A stretch of DNA of 64,000 bases from Tritrichomonas musculus (Eukaryota > Parabasalia > Tritrichomonadida > Tritrichomonadidae), in NCBI GenBank assembly GCA_039105265.1, contig JAPFFF010000005.1, forward strand, positions 4,697,501 through 4,761,500, in the 5' to 3' direction. Made by a program: the position numbers and the translations under genes. The notes beneath the pieces were generated by a model. It saw only the letters and a program-made list of their open reading frames with translations. It made no database searches and was not told the origin of the DNA. Position 1 is the stretch's first letter; every line of letters starts with the position of its first letter. Positions 49,794 through 60,661 of the stretch are shown here, piece after piece.

Positions 49794-50252
49794 ATGGAAG
49801 CAATTCATTTAGGGAGTGCCAGCGATGATATTCCTTCCTCTCCAATTATGTATACTCGAGAAGATAATAGCTTTTGCATTACAGGCGCTTCTCAGTTTCA
49901 TAATGAATTGAATTCATTGAGTTTTCCAAAAAATCAATTACAGACAGATATTATTAACACTAATACTATATCCCTGACGCCATCGTTTGTTGTTTTGCAA
50001 GAATATAATACGCCAAGCGAGTCAAGTTTATATAACTTTTCGCAAGTCGAGCCCTGCCATATTCCTCTGAAAAAAAGGTTGAAGCAAGGACCAGTTACCT
50101 TTAAACCTTTTGAATCATTTCGTTCTCTAGAAGAAACGGTTCGAGAATTAAATTGTTATTTCCAAACTGAATGTAAAGCAAAGCATAATGATTCTTGTCA
50201 AGGAAATATATTACCTACAGAACCTCAATGTTCGGATATAAATGTTGAATAA
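49794..50252 (+). CDS. hypothetical protein, 152 aa
   Basis: I choose ATG 49794, which follows TTTTTTC. A longer in-frame ORF reaches back across the kinase start and into its coding strand, which is unlikely. The protein (MEAIHLGSASDDIPSSPIMY) is mostly disordered and Ser/Asn-rich, with short conserved-looking pieces: PLKKRLKQGPVTFKPFESF and SLEETVRELNCYFQTEC. There are no membrane segments. The shared promoter with a splicing-type kinase and its GC-rich patch hint at a cell-cycle or nuclear role, but this is inference. Confidence 0.6.
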   Translation: MEAIHLGSASDDIPSSPIMYTREDNSFCITGASQFHNELNSLSFPKNQLQTDIINTNTISLTPSFVVLQEYNTPSESSLYNFSQVEPCHIPLKKRLKQGPVTFKPFESFRSLEETVRELNCYFQTECKAKHNDSCQGNILPTEPQCSDINVE

Positions 50253-50579
50253 TATTATTTTTTTAGTTTTTATTATATTATATAAATTCCATAAATTTTT
50301 CGATTTTTACCTTTCTCTTTACATTTTTTCTGGTGCGAATAAGTTTTAAAACAATAAGAAATACAATTTTTCATGAATGAGATAAATTTTGTTCACAACT
50401 GTTATTTATCATTTTGAGTGAAAACATCATATGTTTTTTTTATCCCAGAAAATTAATTCTGTATATATAGATGTAACAGTTTATTTTTTTTCCATAAACT
50501 AACAAATTAGTTGATAAAAATATATATTGTATTTAGTCAAAACAAATATAGAAAGAATATAAAAAAGAATAAAAATTGA
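50253..50579. other. intergenic between convergent genes
   Basis: This 327-bp AT-rich spacer separates the 3' ends of the 152-residue gene and Sam50. Nothing else is seen. Confidence 0.5.
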
Positions 50580-51860
50580 TTATTCTTTTTCCGATGAAGA
50601 AGGATCAATTCCAACTTGGAACATCATCAATTTCATATTTGGAGATAAGCTAACTGGAAATGCAATATTTGCTTCAAATGTCCTACCCATTATTTTGCAA
50701 ATAAATCCAACTCCAGAGGACATAAAGCTAGTAAAATCTGATCCACTAATTTCGAACATATTTCTGTTTATCGAACTTTTTCTATTTGATAGTTTGGATA
50801 TTCCTGTATTAAGGAAAACATGCCACTGAAGACGTGATTGGTATGTATAAAAAGGAAAGGCTTGATCTATTCCAAAAGCAAAGTAAGCATCTGAGCCACA
50901 TGGTATATCATCAACTTTTGGTGCAAAATCGCCATATAGAATTCCTCTCATTGTTGGGATGCCTCCTATATGAAACCGCTTGCAAAAAGGTATTTGATAT
51001 TCACTAAAAATAATTCCACTATCAAGGTGAATTGTAGCATTAAAAGGGAAGTTCACTTTTGTTTCAAATTTTCCAATCAAAAGGGGAAAATTTTTTGTAT
51101 CTAAAATATCGCCATTACGCTGATTAAAAATAAATGTTGGTTCTATTAGTATTTTGGTCGTTACTTTGGGTATGAAAATATGATTACAGTTTAATTCAAA
51201 ATTATGATTAAATCTTAAGGAAATATTTGAAAAAGGATAGCACTCACGATCAAAAAAAGAATTATTGTTATCAGAAAGTATGCAATTGATGTTTTTTAAA
51301 AGAAAAGTAAGGGAAATTGACTTCTTTGAATCTGTAATTGATGTTTCAAAACCTTTGGATAAAAACAATTGTTCATAAACCTTCCTACTATCAAATAAAA
51401 ATTTAAATGAATAAAATGGGAATATTGATTGGTTGGAAAAATTTGGATACTTCAAAAAAGGCCTAGTAAAATTAATTGAAACTGAGCCTGATTTAAATAA
51501 ATAATATGATAATAAGCATTCAATGGTATTAATTCCTCTGCTTTCGCCAAATTTAAAATCAAATCCAAAATTGCTGACGTTGACATCAAAATTTGAAGGT
51601 ATATGAGAGTTACGTGTTTTTCCCCACGAGTGAATTGATGAAAACATCTTTAAATGTTTGTGTCTTACTCTAGAAATTTGGAAATTTTTGATAAAACCCA
51701 GATTGTTTATTCGATTTGAAACATCATAAAAAAATAAATTTTCTTGCGTTTCTGTAAGATTCCGTGAAGTTAAATAATCACAAATATAATCATTAAACTT
51801 TGTTTTTGGAAACCAGCTAGGAATCTCATCGAAATTCACAATCTTATATCTTTTACTCAT
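50580..51860 (-). CDS. SAM50: Sam50/Omp85-family outer-membrane assembly barrel
   Basis: This 426-residue protein is a Sam50 (Omp85) homologue, which inserts beta-barrel proteins into the hydrogenosomal outer membrane. Alternating hydrophobic strands fill residues about 90-425. The family's loop-6 signature is clear: FHIGGIPTMRGILYGDF at about 305-320 (family: GG..slRGf/y), followed by GSDAYFAFGIDQAFPF. The final strand (MKLMMFQVGI) fits the C-terminal beta-signal. The N-terminal 85 residues (DYLTSRNLTETQENLFFYDV, INNLGFIKNF) could hold one short POTRA-like region. There is no cleavable signal peptide, as expected for import from the cytosol. Length is close to other eukaryotic Sam50 proteins (about 450-480 aa). 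Confidence 0.88.
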   Translation of the reverse strand: MSKRYKIVNFDEIPSWFPKTKFNDYICDYLTSRNLTETQENLFFYDVSNRINNLGFIKNFQISRVRHKHLKMFSSIHSWGKTRNSHIPSNFDVNVSNFGFDFKFGESRGINTIECLLSYYLFKSGSVSINFTRPFLKYPNFSNQSIFPFYSFKFLFDSRKVYEQLFLSKGFETSITDSKKSISLTFLLKNINCILSDNNNSFFDRECYPFSNISLRFNHNFELNCNHIFIPKVTTKILIEPTFIFNQRNGDILDTKNFPLLIGKFETKVNFPFNATIHLDSGIIFSEYQIPFCKRFHIGGIPTMRGILYGDFAPKVDDIPCGSDAYFAFGIDQAFPFYTYQSRLQWHVFLNTGISKLSNRKSSINRNMFEISGSDFTSFMSSGVGFICKIMGRTFEANIAFPVSLSPNMKLMMFQVGIDPSSSEKE

Positions 51861-52306
51861 TAGATTTTATAATTTAGAATAGCCATTGAATTCACAGATT
51901 TTGTGTTAACAATTCTATTGAATTCGTTTCGTTTCGATTATTATTTGTGAACAAAATGAAATCATCTATATTTGAAAAATTAGTACACTTTTTCTTGAGA
52001 TTTATCTTTAAATTTTCTCAGTTATATTTAAATAAATAAGTAAATTTATAATATTTATTTAATATATATTATAAAAATGCTTAATAATTTTTAAAAAATT
52101 TAATTTTAATAAAGATAAATAAATAGAAAAAAGGAAAGGCAATGATTTATAACACAAGTAATTGATAAAAGCATGAGAAACAGCTCAAAAAAAAAAAAAA
52201 AAATCATACTAATGATGAAAATACAAAAATATAAGAAGTAAGAAAAAGTCTATCGCTATAATTTAATAAATATACAAACAAAAAAAAATACAATCAAAGT
52301 TTGTGA
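51861..52306. other. intergenic, nothing recognised
   Basis: This 446-bp AT-rich stretch lies between two reverse-strand genes and includes an A tract near 52187-52202. It presumably contains the SAM50 promoter. Confidence 0.5.
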
Positions 52307-53293
52307 TCATATGGAAGGCCCAATTATATATGGCATTGGCATTTCATCAGTAGAGGAAAATTTATAATCTTTTTTAGATTTGAAGTCAGGATTTAAACCT
52401 ATAATAAAATCAAAGTTATCATCTTGGAGAGAATTATGAACCTTCACAGCCCAGATAATAGTTGCGATTGAGGTTCCAATCAGTATGGTGGTAATACTTG
52501 TTAAAACAATAAGGATTATTTCAATTTTAATATCATTTTCAATTTTATTCTTAGAATCCAAATTATCTCTATCCTCCTGAGCAAAAAATAAGTTCACATC
52601 TGAAGCTTGGTATCCTTTAAGCATTTGATTTATAAACGGATACTCAATATATCTGTTAGTTCTAATAATAATCGAAAACATCTTTGAGAGCTTTGTGGAA
52701 TCTGATTCCCATGTTATAAATTCTTGTCCCTTCCGAGAAATAAGTTCAATCATATCTTTTCCAGAAAGCATCTTAATAATACCTTCTATTGAATGTAATT
52801 TGATGTTATCAAACTGAGGTTCAGTATCTGTAATTATCTGAATTGAATGATCTGTAGGAGCAGCTGGCCAAAAGCAAAAATGCTGATTAAGGGTGATTCT
52901 AAAATCTTCATCTTCATTATCAGATGAAAATGTTAAATTTAAAAATGGTAATGAAGATATATACCTGAATTTATCACAAAAGCGAGGGAAAACAAGTGCA
53001 GAAAATAATATTTTTGTATTTTCGGTAGCTTGAAATAGAATTCGTCCTAATGTATTCCCAAAATCGATCCCTGTCACAGAAGAAGAGTCTGTAATGTTTT
53101 GGTAAAGCTGACCTCCTACATAAAGCGAAATTTTTACTCCTTTGATTTTCAGGAAATAAACACATAAAAATGGATCATTTGATTCAACCAGAAGTTCTTC
53201 CCCTATGTTCAGATATTTAGAAAAAAAGCCTGTCTTCCCTTCATGAAGCTTCAGTGAATTATGTAATTCAAGGAAGGTAAAAAGCAAGAGCAT
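52307..53293 (-). CDS. type I membrane protein, unknown
   Basis: This 328-residue protein begins with a short signal sequence (MLLLFTFLELHNS). The ectodomain (about 20-255) is beta-rich (FCVYFLKIKGVKISLYVGGQ in outline), has a few Cys, and no known repeat. A transmembrane helix lies at about residues 258-280 (IEIILIVLTSITTILIGTSI). The cytoplasmic tail of about 45 residues is polar and ends with a conserved-looking MPMPYIIGPSI. The layout fits the many surface or endosomal membrane proteins of trichomonads. No enzyme motif is visible. A tail ending in a hydrophobic Pro/Ile motif may serve sorting. Confidence 0.7.
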   Translation of the reverse strand: MLLLFTFLELHNSLKLHEGKTGFFSKYLNIGEELLVESNDPFLCVYFLKIKGVKISLYVGGQLYQNITDSSSVTGIDFGNTLGRILFQATENTKILFSALVFPRFCDKFRYISSLPFLNLTFSSDNEDEDFRITLNQHFCFWPAAPTDHSIQIITDTEPQFDNIKLHSIEGIIKMLSGKDMIELISRKGQEFITWESDSTKLSKMFSIIIRTNRYIEYPFINQMLKGYQASDVNLFFAQEDRDNLDSKNKIENDIKIEIILIVLTSITTILIGTSIATIIWAVKVHNSLQDDNFDFIIGLNPDFKSKKDYKFSSTDEMPMPYIIGPSI

Positions 53294-54743
53294 GCAAAGT
53301 GTTAAAGCCTTATTTTATTTTGTGCGATTTTAATTTGAAGGCTCCTCTGAAATTTGAAAGTGCTCTGTTTTTGAGAGCTTAACAAATTCAAAGGACTACA
53401 TCGTTAATACATTAGAAATTAAATGTGGGAAATTTGCAAATTTGGCTTTTAAAACAAAAAATATTAAAAAATATATCATTGTAAACTCGAATTATTAATG
53501 TTCGGTTTAGTACGCTTTTCAAATACTTTTATTCTATTAAAAAATAAATAAATATATAATATTATATTATTATCTATCTAATATATATATATAAAAACTA
53601 AAATAATAATTATATTAAATATAATAAATTATAAACAAAAATAAAGCTGTTTTAAATTTTTTATAAACCGAAAAACTTAAAAATCATAGTTATTTAGTGA
53701 GGGCAAATAGAACCAAATAATAACTGAAATTTATTGAGATAAAAAAAAAAAAATATCAAAAAGTTAAAATATAAAATTTTTGCTGACAATGAAAATTCAG
53801 AGCCCTTCTCAAAATTCAATAAAAATTGAATGATCGATTCTGAATTCATTCAATTATTCCTATATTATATTTTTGAAAAACTACAAAAAGAGTGTGTATA
53901 ATATTTTAATTTTTATATCAATGGAAAATAAAAAAATAAAGCAATACTTTTAACATATATTTTTTTAATTTAAAATGAGATAGTATAATAATAGCTATTA
54001 AGCATATCCAAGTTCCCGATTTTTTTGAGTTTTAATGATTTAATTTGATTATCAATTAAATAATTAAAAGGTACTTATCTCGTGAAATCATGAAATTATA
54101 ATAATAAATAAAACAATTCTTTTTGTGGGTTGGATTTGAATTCATCTTATACGTTTAAATTCAAAAACCTCGATTTTTCAATTAAATTTTTAAAATACCA
54201 ATATACAAATTTTCCTACGATAGATCTTATTCCTATCTAATGAAAAATGGTTTAAATATAATATACTAATTATTTATTATATTTGTAATGCAGAATAAGA
54301 AAATTCAATATCTTTTTAGATTTCCAATTCAAAAAGATATTAAAAAAGTTCAAAATCTCCCTTTAAAATTAAAATCATAGAGCCTAATTGCGATATTAAT
54401 AAATATTTTTTAAAGAGCAATGTAAAAAAATAAAAAAATTGGTGGATATTTTCAAAATATTGAAAAATCCAAAATACGTTATTTTCGCTACTACACAGTG
54501 AATATCATACACAAAAAAAATAAAAAAAAATTGACTTTTTGAATGAAATACTTGTTTTAGACGAGTCTGTCTATGAAATTGGAAATCTATCTATTTTGCT
54601 AAAGCTTAAATTAGCCATAATAATTATCTTATAGTTTTTCAATTGGATTATAGTTGATTTGGTATATATACTTTTTGAAAAAAAATGTGTTGGATAATAT
54701 TTCTTATGAAAAAAGTGAATACTAACGTCTATAAAATTTTCAA
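53294..54743. other. AT-rich intergenic region, no gene
   Basis: This 1.45-kb region between divergent genes is over 75% A/T by eye, with stops in all frames. I see no repeat array, RNA gene or inverted-repeat element. The short reverse ORF at 54571-54822 overlaps the start of the IQ-motif gene and is not convincing. Confidence 0.5.
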
Positions 54744-56069
54744 ATGACGATGAAAGCAACTCTTCCTCCAATTCCAAATTCAGTAAACAGTAATTCGCGC
54801 GACTTAGGAAGTTTTGATCCATTTGCTTTTAGAAAGCAATTCTCTAAAGGTTATCAGTATACTGCTTATAAAGAAATTGCAAACTTGTCTTCTTCAATTG
54901 AATCTCTTCAAAAAGAAAATGAGATGATGCGAAGTGAATTATATGATCTTGTTACTACGCAAGATTCGCCTTATTTTCAAATGAAGAGAAGCATTCTTGA
55001 GTTTGAAGCTCGGATAACCGAAAGAGAAAAAGAAGCTGCATCTGTTAAAAAATATTATAATGGCTCATCTGTATCATCTACCCCAACATTTGTTGAAGTA
55101 GATATACACAAAGATAAACAAGCGTCCTTTGATCTTGTTGCAACATCATTACTTGTTTGTAATGAACAAAGGAATTTTTTCAAAGCTAACGATCTTAGAC
55201 GTCAAAATGAGGAACTTCTTGCTCTAATCGAACATCAGCAAGAAGCATTAAAGATGGCTCAATCGCGCCTTCATCTTTATTGGCAATGTCAACATCAGCA
55301 TAGCACACAGCTAATGCTAGATTCACTCAGGAGAGGAATTTCCCCACCTGAAATAGCTGATGCAGCTCCAAATCAAAAAACAGAGCAAAAAATGAAAATA
55401 AGAATTCTTTCGGATGAACTTAAACGTCTTGTGGCGCAAAGAAAAGAACTTGCTGAGAGTGGAGCTTTTCAAAACAGAATTAAAATTCAAGCCAAGCAAA
55501 AGAGAAATGAAAAAGCTGTCAAAATTCAAAAAGTCATTCGTGGATTCCTAGCAAGATTGCATTCTCCTTTGCCTCGAAAGAGCAAGCCTGCAATGCAAGA
55601 AGAAAATCAACAATTTGCTGTTCACGAACCTCCGCAAGGATCATCTAGGCCACCAAGAAATAATAAAATGCCAGAAAAAGCAGATACAAATGAATCTCAT
55701 AATGATATCCCGCAGAATGAAGAAAATAATAATAACAATCCCACAACCAGTGAAAGTATTGAAGAAACCAACAATAATAATTATAATGATAATGCAGTTG
55801 ATAATATTCAAAGCAATGAAACCCCTGTCGTAAATGAACAGGATGCCGGAAACGCAGATAACAACGATAATGCATGTGATAATATTCAAAGCAATGAAAC
55901 CCCAGTCGTAGATGAACAGAGTGCTGAAAATGCAGATAATAACGATAATGAGGTTACTAATAATGATAATAATGAAAGTAATGAAAATGCTGTTGTTACT
56001 AATGATGATAATAACAACGGTGAAAAGCAAGCTGATTCTGTTGAAAATCAAGAATCTAGTAATAATTGA
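54744..56069 (+). CDS. IQ-motif coiled-coil protein with Asn-rich tail
   Basis: This 441-residue protein starts at ATG 54744, directly after TTTTTCAA. Residues about 40-190 are coiled coil (IANLSSSIESLQKENEMM, QNEELLALIEHQQEALK). At about residues 254-272, KAVKIQKVIRGFLARL is a complete IQ motif, a calmodulin or centrin binding site. The C-terminal 150 residues are acidic and Asn-rich and contain a 26-residue tandem duplication (copies of DNIQSNETPVV, 78 bp apart at about 55800 and 55878). IQ plus coiled coil is typical of flagellar and centriolar proteins, which would suit this flagellate, but the exact role is unknown. Confidence 0.82.
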   Translation: MTMKATLPPIPNSVNSNSRDLGSFDPFAFRKQFSKGYQYTAYKEIANLSSSIESLQKENEMMRSELYDLVTTQDSPYFQMKRSILEFEARITEREKEAASVKKYYNGSSVSSTPTFVEVDIHKDKQASFDLVATSLLVCNEQRNFFKANDLRRQNEELLALIEHQQEALKMAQSRLHLYWQCQHQHSTQLMLDSLRRGISPPEIADAAPNQKTEQKMKIRILSDELKRLVAQRKELAESGAFQNRIKIQAKQKRNEKAVKIQKVIRGFLARLHSPLPRKSKPAMQEENQQFAVHEPPQGSSRPPRNNKMPEKADTNESHNDIPQNEENNNNNPTTSESIEETNNNNYNDNAVDNIQSNETPVVNEQDAGNADNNDNACDNIQSNETPVVDEQSAENADNNDNEVTNNDNNESNENAVVTNDDNNNGEKQADSVENQESSNN

Positions 56070-56352
56070 AATTATTTCTTTTTTTTTTTTTTTGTTTGTA
56101 TAATTTGAAAGTTACTAATCAGCTTATACAAACCTTCATTGTTAATTAAATGTTATTTAGATGTTTTCTGATTTCTATTTAATAATGCTTTATGTGTTTG
56201 CTTCAAAAAATATCTTATTATTTGTCATAATACAAAAAGTTTGAAACAAAGAATATTTTCAAACAAATTCTTAGTAACAAGCATAAATTTTTTAATAAAA
56301 AATAGCTTCTCGTATCATATGTAAATGTGCTTAATATTATAATCAACTTTCA

Positions 56353-56390
<38 letters not shown>

Positions 56391-56571
56391 CTGTTTTTTC
56401 AATGTAAAATCATCTAATGAAAATTTTATCAATTGAAATTTCAAATCAATATTAAAAATTGATAAAAAAAAAAAAAAAAATTGAAAAAGTTCAGAATCAC
56501 TCAAATATGAAATAAAATGAATCGTGAAAAGTTATGTGATTATGTTCGGATAATTATTTTAATCGATTTTA
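56070..56571. other. intergenic with long homopolymers
   Basis: This spacer contains a T tract of about 32 near 56357-56388 and an A tract of about 17 near 56464-56480. No gene is seen. The tracts are unstable and their lengths are uncertain in any assembly. Confidence 0.5.
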
Positions 56572-59500
56572 ATGTTGAAAATCCCAATTCTTGACTTGAG
56601 TAACTTCGAAATCATTCAACCAATTGGAGAAGGTCAACATGAAAATGTATTCTTAGTTGAAGACGTTCACACAAAGAAAAAATATGCAGCAAAAGTATCA
56701 AAGTTAGATTGTTCCACAACGACTCAGCAAATTGCATTTTTTGAAGAAATTAGAGTTTATTCTAAAGTTAAAAACCCTGCTATCTTATCGCTTTACGGCT
56801 TTAATCTTGTGAATTTCGAGCAAAAGCATTTTCCAACAATCATTAGGGATTATATGTCCAATGATTCCCTCGACAAATTATTAGAAAAGGAACGACAAGT
56901 GCAATCTCCTCCTGAATTTAATCCAACAACAAAATATATTATATTGTTAGGTACTGCACTCGGTATGAAATATTTGCATTCGCAAGGAATAATACATAAA
57001 GATTTAAAACCTTATAATATTCTGCTTGATGAAAACTATTATCCTAAAATTTATAATTTTGGATTATCTCGACTAAGCGAAGAGCAGTTTTCAAACATTT
57101 TAAATGAATCAAAATCTGGAAGTCCAATATATTTAGCACCTGAAATTATATCAGGGGAAAGCTACTCATATAAAGCCGATGTATATTCATTTTCGTATAT
57201 TCTTTATGAACTTTTAAGCGGGAAACTCCCAATAATTGAATGCGATGATTTTTCACATATTGATGAAGATATTAAAAATGGGAAACGCCCAGACCTATCA
57301 ATAATTCAAGATCCAGGTATTCAAGAGTTACTCACGTTATGTTGGTCAAACAATTCATCAGAAAGACCAACATTTGATGAAATTGTACAAATCATTCTTC
57401 AAGAACGATTTCAACAAAATTTTGGTAATATTGATAAATCATTGATTAGTGCTTACTTAGAATTATTTGATGATACATTAAAAAGGTCAGCTTCACTTAA
57501 TCTTTCTCAAATTAGAAAGCAAAGATATGCTGATCCTCAGTTATGTAAAGAATTAGCAGATCAAGGAGACATTGAAGCCATGTTGTACTATGGATTAATG
57601 TTATTAAATGGCTATAACGGTGTTAAAATTGATCATAAACGAGCATCTAAGTATCTTAAAAAATCAGCTGATCAAGGGAACTCTAAAGCCATGTTTGAAT
57701 ATGCCTCAATCCTCTACGAAGGAATTGGTATTCCATCAGACAAGAAGGCATCTGCTCATTACTTCAAAATGAGCGCCGATAGAGACAATAGGGATGCCAT
57801 GGTTATTTATAGTTACATGTGTCGTAAAGGAGAGGATATCGACGTTGATATGAAAGAATCATTACGATATCTCAAGATGGCTGCAGATTCAGGTGATGTT
57901 GATTCAATGTTTCATTATGGTATTTTACTTGATAATGGAAATGGTGTAGCTCTTGATAAAGAAAAAGCAGCCAAATATCTAAAAATGGCAGCAGATTATG
58001 GGCATACTAATGCCATGAATTGCTACAGTGCATTACTTCGTAAAGGTGAAGGTGTTCCTGTTGATAAAGAAGAAGCCATTCGTTATTTAAAAACTTCAGC
58101 ATCACAAGGAAACAGTGATGCTCTTAACTCATATGGAGTTATGGTTTTGAATGGCGAAGGTGTAGAATCTGACAAAGAAGAAGCAGCACGAATTTATAAG
58201 AAAGCAGCTGATATGGGAAATGTAGCTGCTATGTTTAACTATGCAACAATGCTTCGAAAAGGTACTGAAATTCCTGCTGATAAGAAAGAAGCAGCTCGAT
58301 ATCTAAAGATATCAGCAGATAAAGGTTATCTTTTATCAATGTTTAATTATGCAAATATGTTGTATAATGGTGAAGGAATCCCTATGAATAAAAAAGAAGC
58401 TTCTGTATATTATCAATTGGCAGCTGATTTGGGTCATGTAGCAAGTATGAATACTTATGGAACAATGCTTCGAAAAGGAGATGGAATTCAATGTGATAAA
58501 AAAGAAGCTGCTCGTTATTTAAAGAAGTCAGCTGACCTTGGTGATTCTTTTGCAATGAACAGTTATGGTATCATGCTTAGCGAAGGTGATGGTATTGAAA
58601 TTGATAAAAAAGAAGCTGCTCGTTATTTGAAAATGTCAGCTGATTCTGGAAATGCTTATGCTATGTTTAATTATGGAATAATGCTTCGTGAAGGTGATGG
58701 TATTAAAATGAACAAGAAAGAAGCAGCAAGATATCTCAAAATGGCTGCTGATAAAGGTGATACTGATGCAATGAATAGCTACGGTGTCATGTTACGTGAT
58801 GGAGATGGAATTCTAATCGACAAAAGTGAAGCAGCTCGTTATTTCAAAATGTCAGCAGATCGAGGCAATTCGTATGCAATGTTCAACATTGGAAAGATGT
58901 TAAAGAAAGGTGAAAGTATTAAATGTGATAAAGCCGAAGCGGCCAAATATCTTCAGAAATCTGCAGATGATGGAAATATCTTTGCTATGAATTCTTATGC
59001 TGCTATGTTATTTAGTGGTGATGGTATTAGAATGAACAAGATTGAAGCTGCTCGTTATTATAAATTAGCTGCTGATCAAGGAAACTTTAAGGCAATGAAT
59101 TATTATGGTCAAATGTTAAGAGAAGGAGATGGCATCCAAATGAATAAGAAAGAAGCAGCTTTATATATTAAACAATCTGCTGATCAAGGGAATACCGAAG
59201 CAATGGTTGCATATGGGGATATGCTTTATAAAGGAGAAGTTGATAATAAAATTGACAAAAGTGAAGCTGCTCATTATTATAAATTGGCTGCTGACTCTGG
59301 TAACATTAAAGCTATGACAATTTATGGAAATATGCTCCAAAAAGGTGATGGAATTGCTAGACAAGAAGAAGAAGCTCAACATTATCTTCAATTAGCAATA
59401 ACATTACAAAAGAATGCACCTACCACAAACAACTACTTAGTTGTAAGTGAAAGAAATGAACATAATCATTACATGCAACTTTCAGCTGATATTGGCAAAT

Positions 59501-60195
59501 TAGACACAAGCAACTCAAGCAATGTATCTGGTGCTAATGGTGGTGGTGATGATGATATTATTATTACTAATCGTGATCCTTTGTATTATAAAACTTCAGC
59601 TGATAATGGAAATACTTATGCCATGTACATTTATGGTTATATGTTGCGTGAAGGTGATGGTATTGCTGTCGATAAGAAAGAAGCTGCAAGATATTTCAAA
59701 ATGTCTGCTGATAAAGGAAACACAAGCGCTATGAATAATTATGGTTTAATGTTGTACAACGGTGATGGAATCCCAATGAATAAAAAAGAGGCTGCTAAGT
59801 ATTTCAAACTGTCTGCAGATAAAGGTAATACCAATGCTATGAATAATTACGGTTTCATGTTACATGAAGGTGATGGAATTCCAATAGATATGAAAGAGGC
59901 TATTAAGTATATTAAATTATCAGCTGATCAAGGTAACACTAATGCTATGTATATTTATGGAAATACTCTGTACATGGGTGATGATGTACCTGTCGATAAA
60001 GTTGGTGCTGCAAGATACTTCAAAATGTCAGCTGATCAAGGAAATGCTGACTCTATGTACATGTACGGACTCATGTTATACGAAGGTGAGGGAACTCATA
60101 TGGATAGGAGCACAGCACTTCATTACTTGCAAAATGCCGCTGATCAAGGGAATGCTGAGGCAATGGCTACTATTCAGCAATTGACAGCTGATTAA
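56572..60195 (+). CDS. TKL-type pseudokinase with about 23 Sel1 repeats
   Basis: This 1207-residue protein has a kinase-like domain (about 8-280) followed by a Sel1 array (about 320-1205). The kinase part has a glycine-rich loop GEGQHENVF, YAAKVSK with the ATP lysine, and HKDLKPYNILL, but DFG is replaced by NFG (IYNFGLSRL), losing the main magnesium-binding Asp; PIYLAPEI and DVYSFSYILYE follow. Catalysis is therefore doubtful. The 36-residue Sel1 units read KEAARYLKMSADKGNTDAMN then YGVMLREGDGI. I count 22-23, interrupted once near 945-1000 by a Gln/Asn/Ser insert (KNAPTTNNYLVVSERNEHNH). Sel1 arrays are protein-interaction solenoids. This kinase-Sel1 pairing is expanded in trichomonads and may act in signalling scaffolds. 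Confidence 0.88.
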   Translation: MLKIPILDLSNFEIIQPIGEGQHENVFLVEDVHTKKKYAAKVSKLDCSTTTQQIAFFEEIRVYSKVKNPAILSLYGFNLVNFEQKHFPTIIRDYMSNDSLDKLLEKERQVQSPPEFNPTTKYIILLGTALGMKYLHSQGIIHKDLKPYNILLDENYYPKIYNFGLSRLSEEQFSNILNESKSGSPIYLAPEIISGESYSYKADVYSFSYILYELLSGKLPIIECDDFSHIDEDIKNGKRPDLSIIQDPGIQELLTLCWSNNSSERPTFDEIVQIILQERFQQNFGNIDKSLISAYLELFDDTLKRSASLNLSQIRKQRYADPQLCKELADQGDIEAMLYYGLMLLNGYNGVKIDHKRASKYLKKSADQGNSKAMFEYASILYEGIGIPSDKKASAHYFKMSADRDNRDAMVIYSYMCRKGEDIDVDMKESLRYLKMAADSGDVDSMFHYGILLDNGNGVALDKEKAAKYLKMAADYGHTNAMNCYSALLRKGEGVPVDKEEAIRYLKTSASQGNSDALNSYGVMVLNGEGVESDKEEAARIYKKAADMGNVAAMFNYATMLRKGTEIPADKKEAARYLKISADKGYLLSMFNYANMLYNGEGIPMNKKEASVYYQLAADLGHVASMNTYGTMLRKGDGIQCDKKEAARYLKKSADLGDSFAMNSYGIMLSEGDGIEIDKKEAARYLKMSADSGNAYAMFNYGIMLREGDGIKMNKKEAARYLKMAADKGDTDAMNSYGVMLRDGDGILIDKSEAARYFKMSADRGNSYAMFNIGKMLKKGESIKCDKAEAAKYLQKSADDGNIFAMNSYAAMLFSGDGIRMNKIEAARYYKLAADQGNFKAMNYYGQMLREGDGIQMNKKEAALYIKQSADQGNTEAMVAYGDMLYKGEVDNKIDKSEAAHYYKLAADSGNIKAMTIYGNMLQKGDGIARQEEEAQHYLQLAITLQKNAPTTNNYLVVSERNEHNHYMQLSADIGKLDTSNSSNVSGANGGGDDDIIITNRDPLYYKTSADNGNTYAMYIYGYMLREGDGIAVDKKEAARYFKMSADKGNTSAMNNYGLMLYNGDGIPMNKKEAAKYFKLSADKGNTNAMNNYGFMLHEGDGIPIDMKEAIKYIKLSADQGNTNAMYIYGNTLYMGDDVPVDKVGAARYFKMSADQGNADSMYMYGLMLYEGEGTHMDRSTALHYLQNAADQGNAEAMATIQQLTAD

Positions 60196-60661
60196 TGGCT
60201 TTATTTAATTAAAATTTTTTAGTAATTCTGTTTTTTGTAATTTTATTATTATTATTATTATTATTAACTGTACTTGATAAATATTTATATATATATGATT
60301 GGGTGATCTTATCAATTGTAAAGTTCAACAATAATTGAATAGGCTAAACAAATAAGACTGTATTTATAAATTATTTCTTTTAATTTTTGGAATGCTTTTG
60401 TTTTTGCTCTTTTTAAAAGAATTATTGATTTGCTATTTATCCTATATAACGCAAAATTATAAATAAGAATATTTTATTTAATCAAATTTTCAATAAACGA
60501 AATTTGGATGGACTGCTTTATTTATTAAAAAAGATTGATTGTAAATGTAATATTAAAGATTGTATTATTTTTGTTTGTTTGTTTTTATATAGAATTATTG
60601 CGAATATTAATCAATTACATGGAAAAAAATTAGAAATGATAATAAATAATAACTAAGTTGA
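60196..60661. other. intergenic between convergent genes, with (ATT)n microsatellite
   Basis: A TTATTATT run of about eight units lies at roughly 60242-60266. The rest of the 466 bp is AT-rich and empty. Confidence 0.55.

Noticed and set aside
55641-56051. Reverse-strand 136-codon hydrophobic ORF
   Set aside because: It is the antisense shadow of the Asn/Asp-rich tail of the IQ-motif protein (AAT/GAT read as ATT/ATC).
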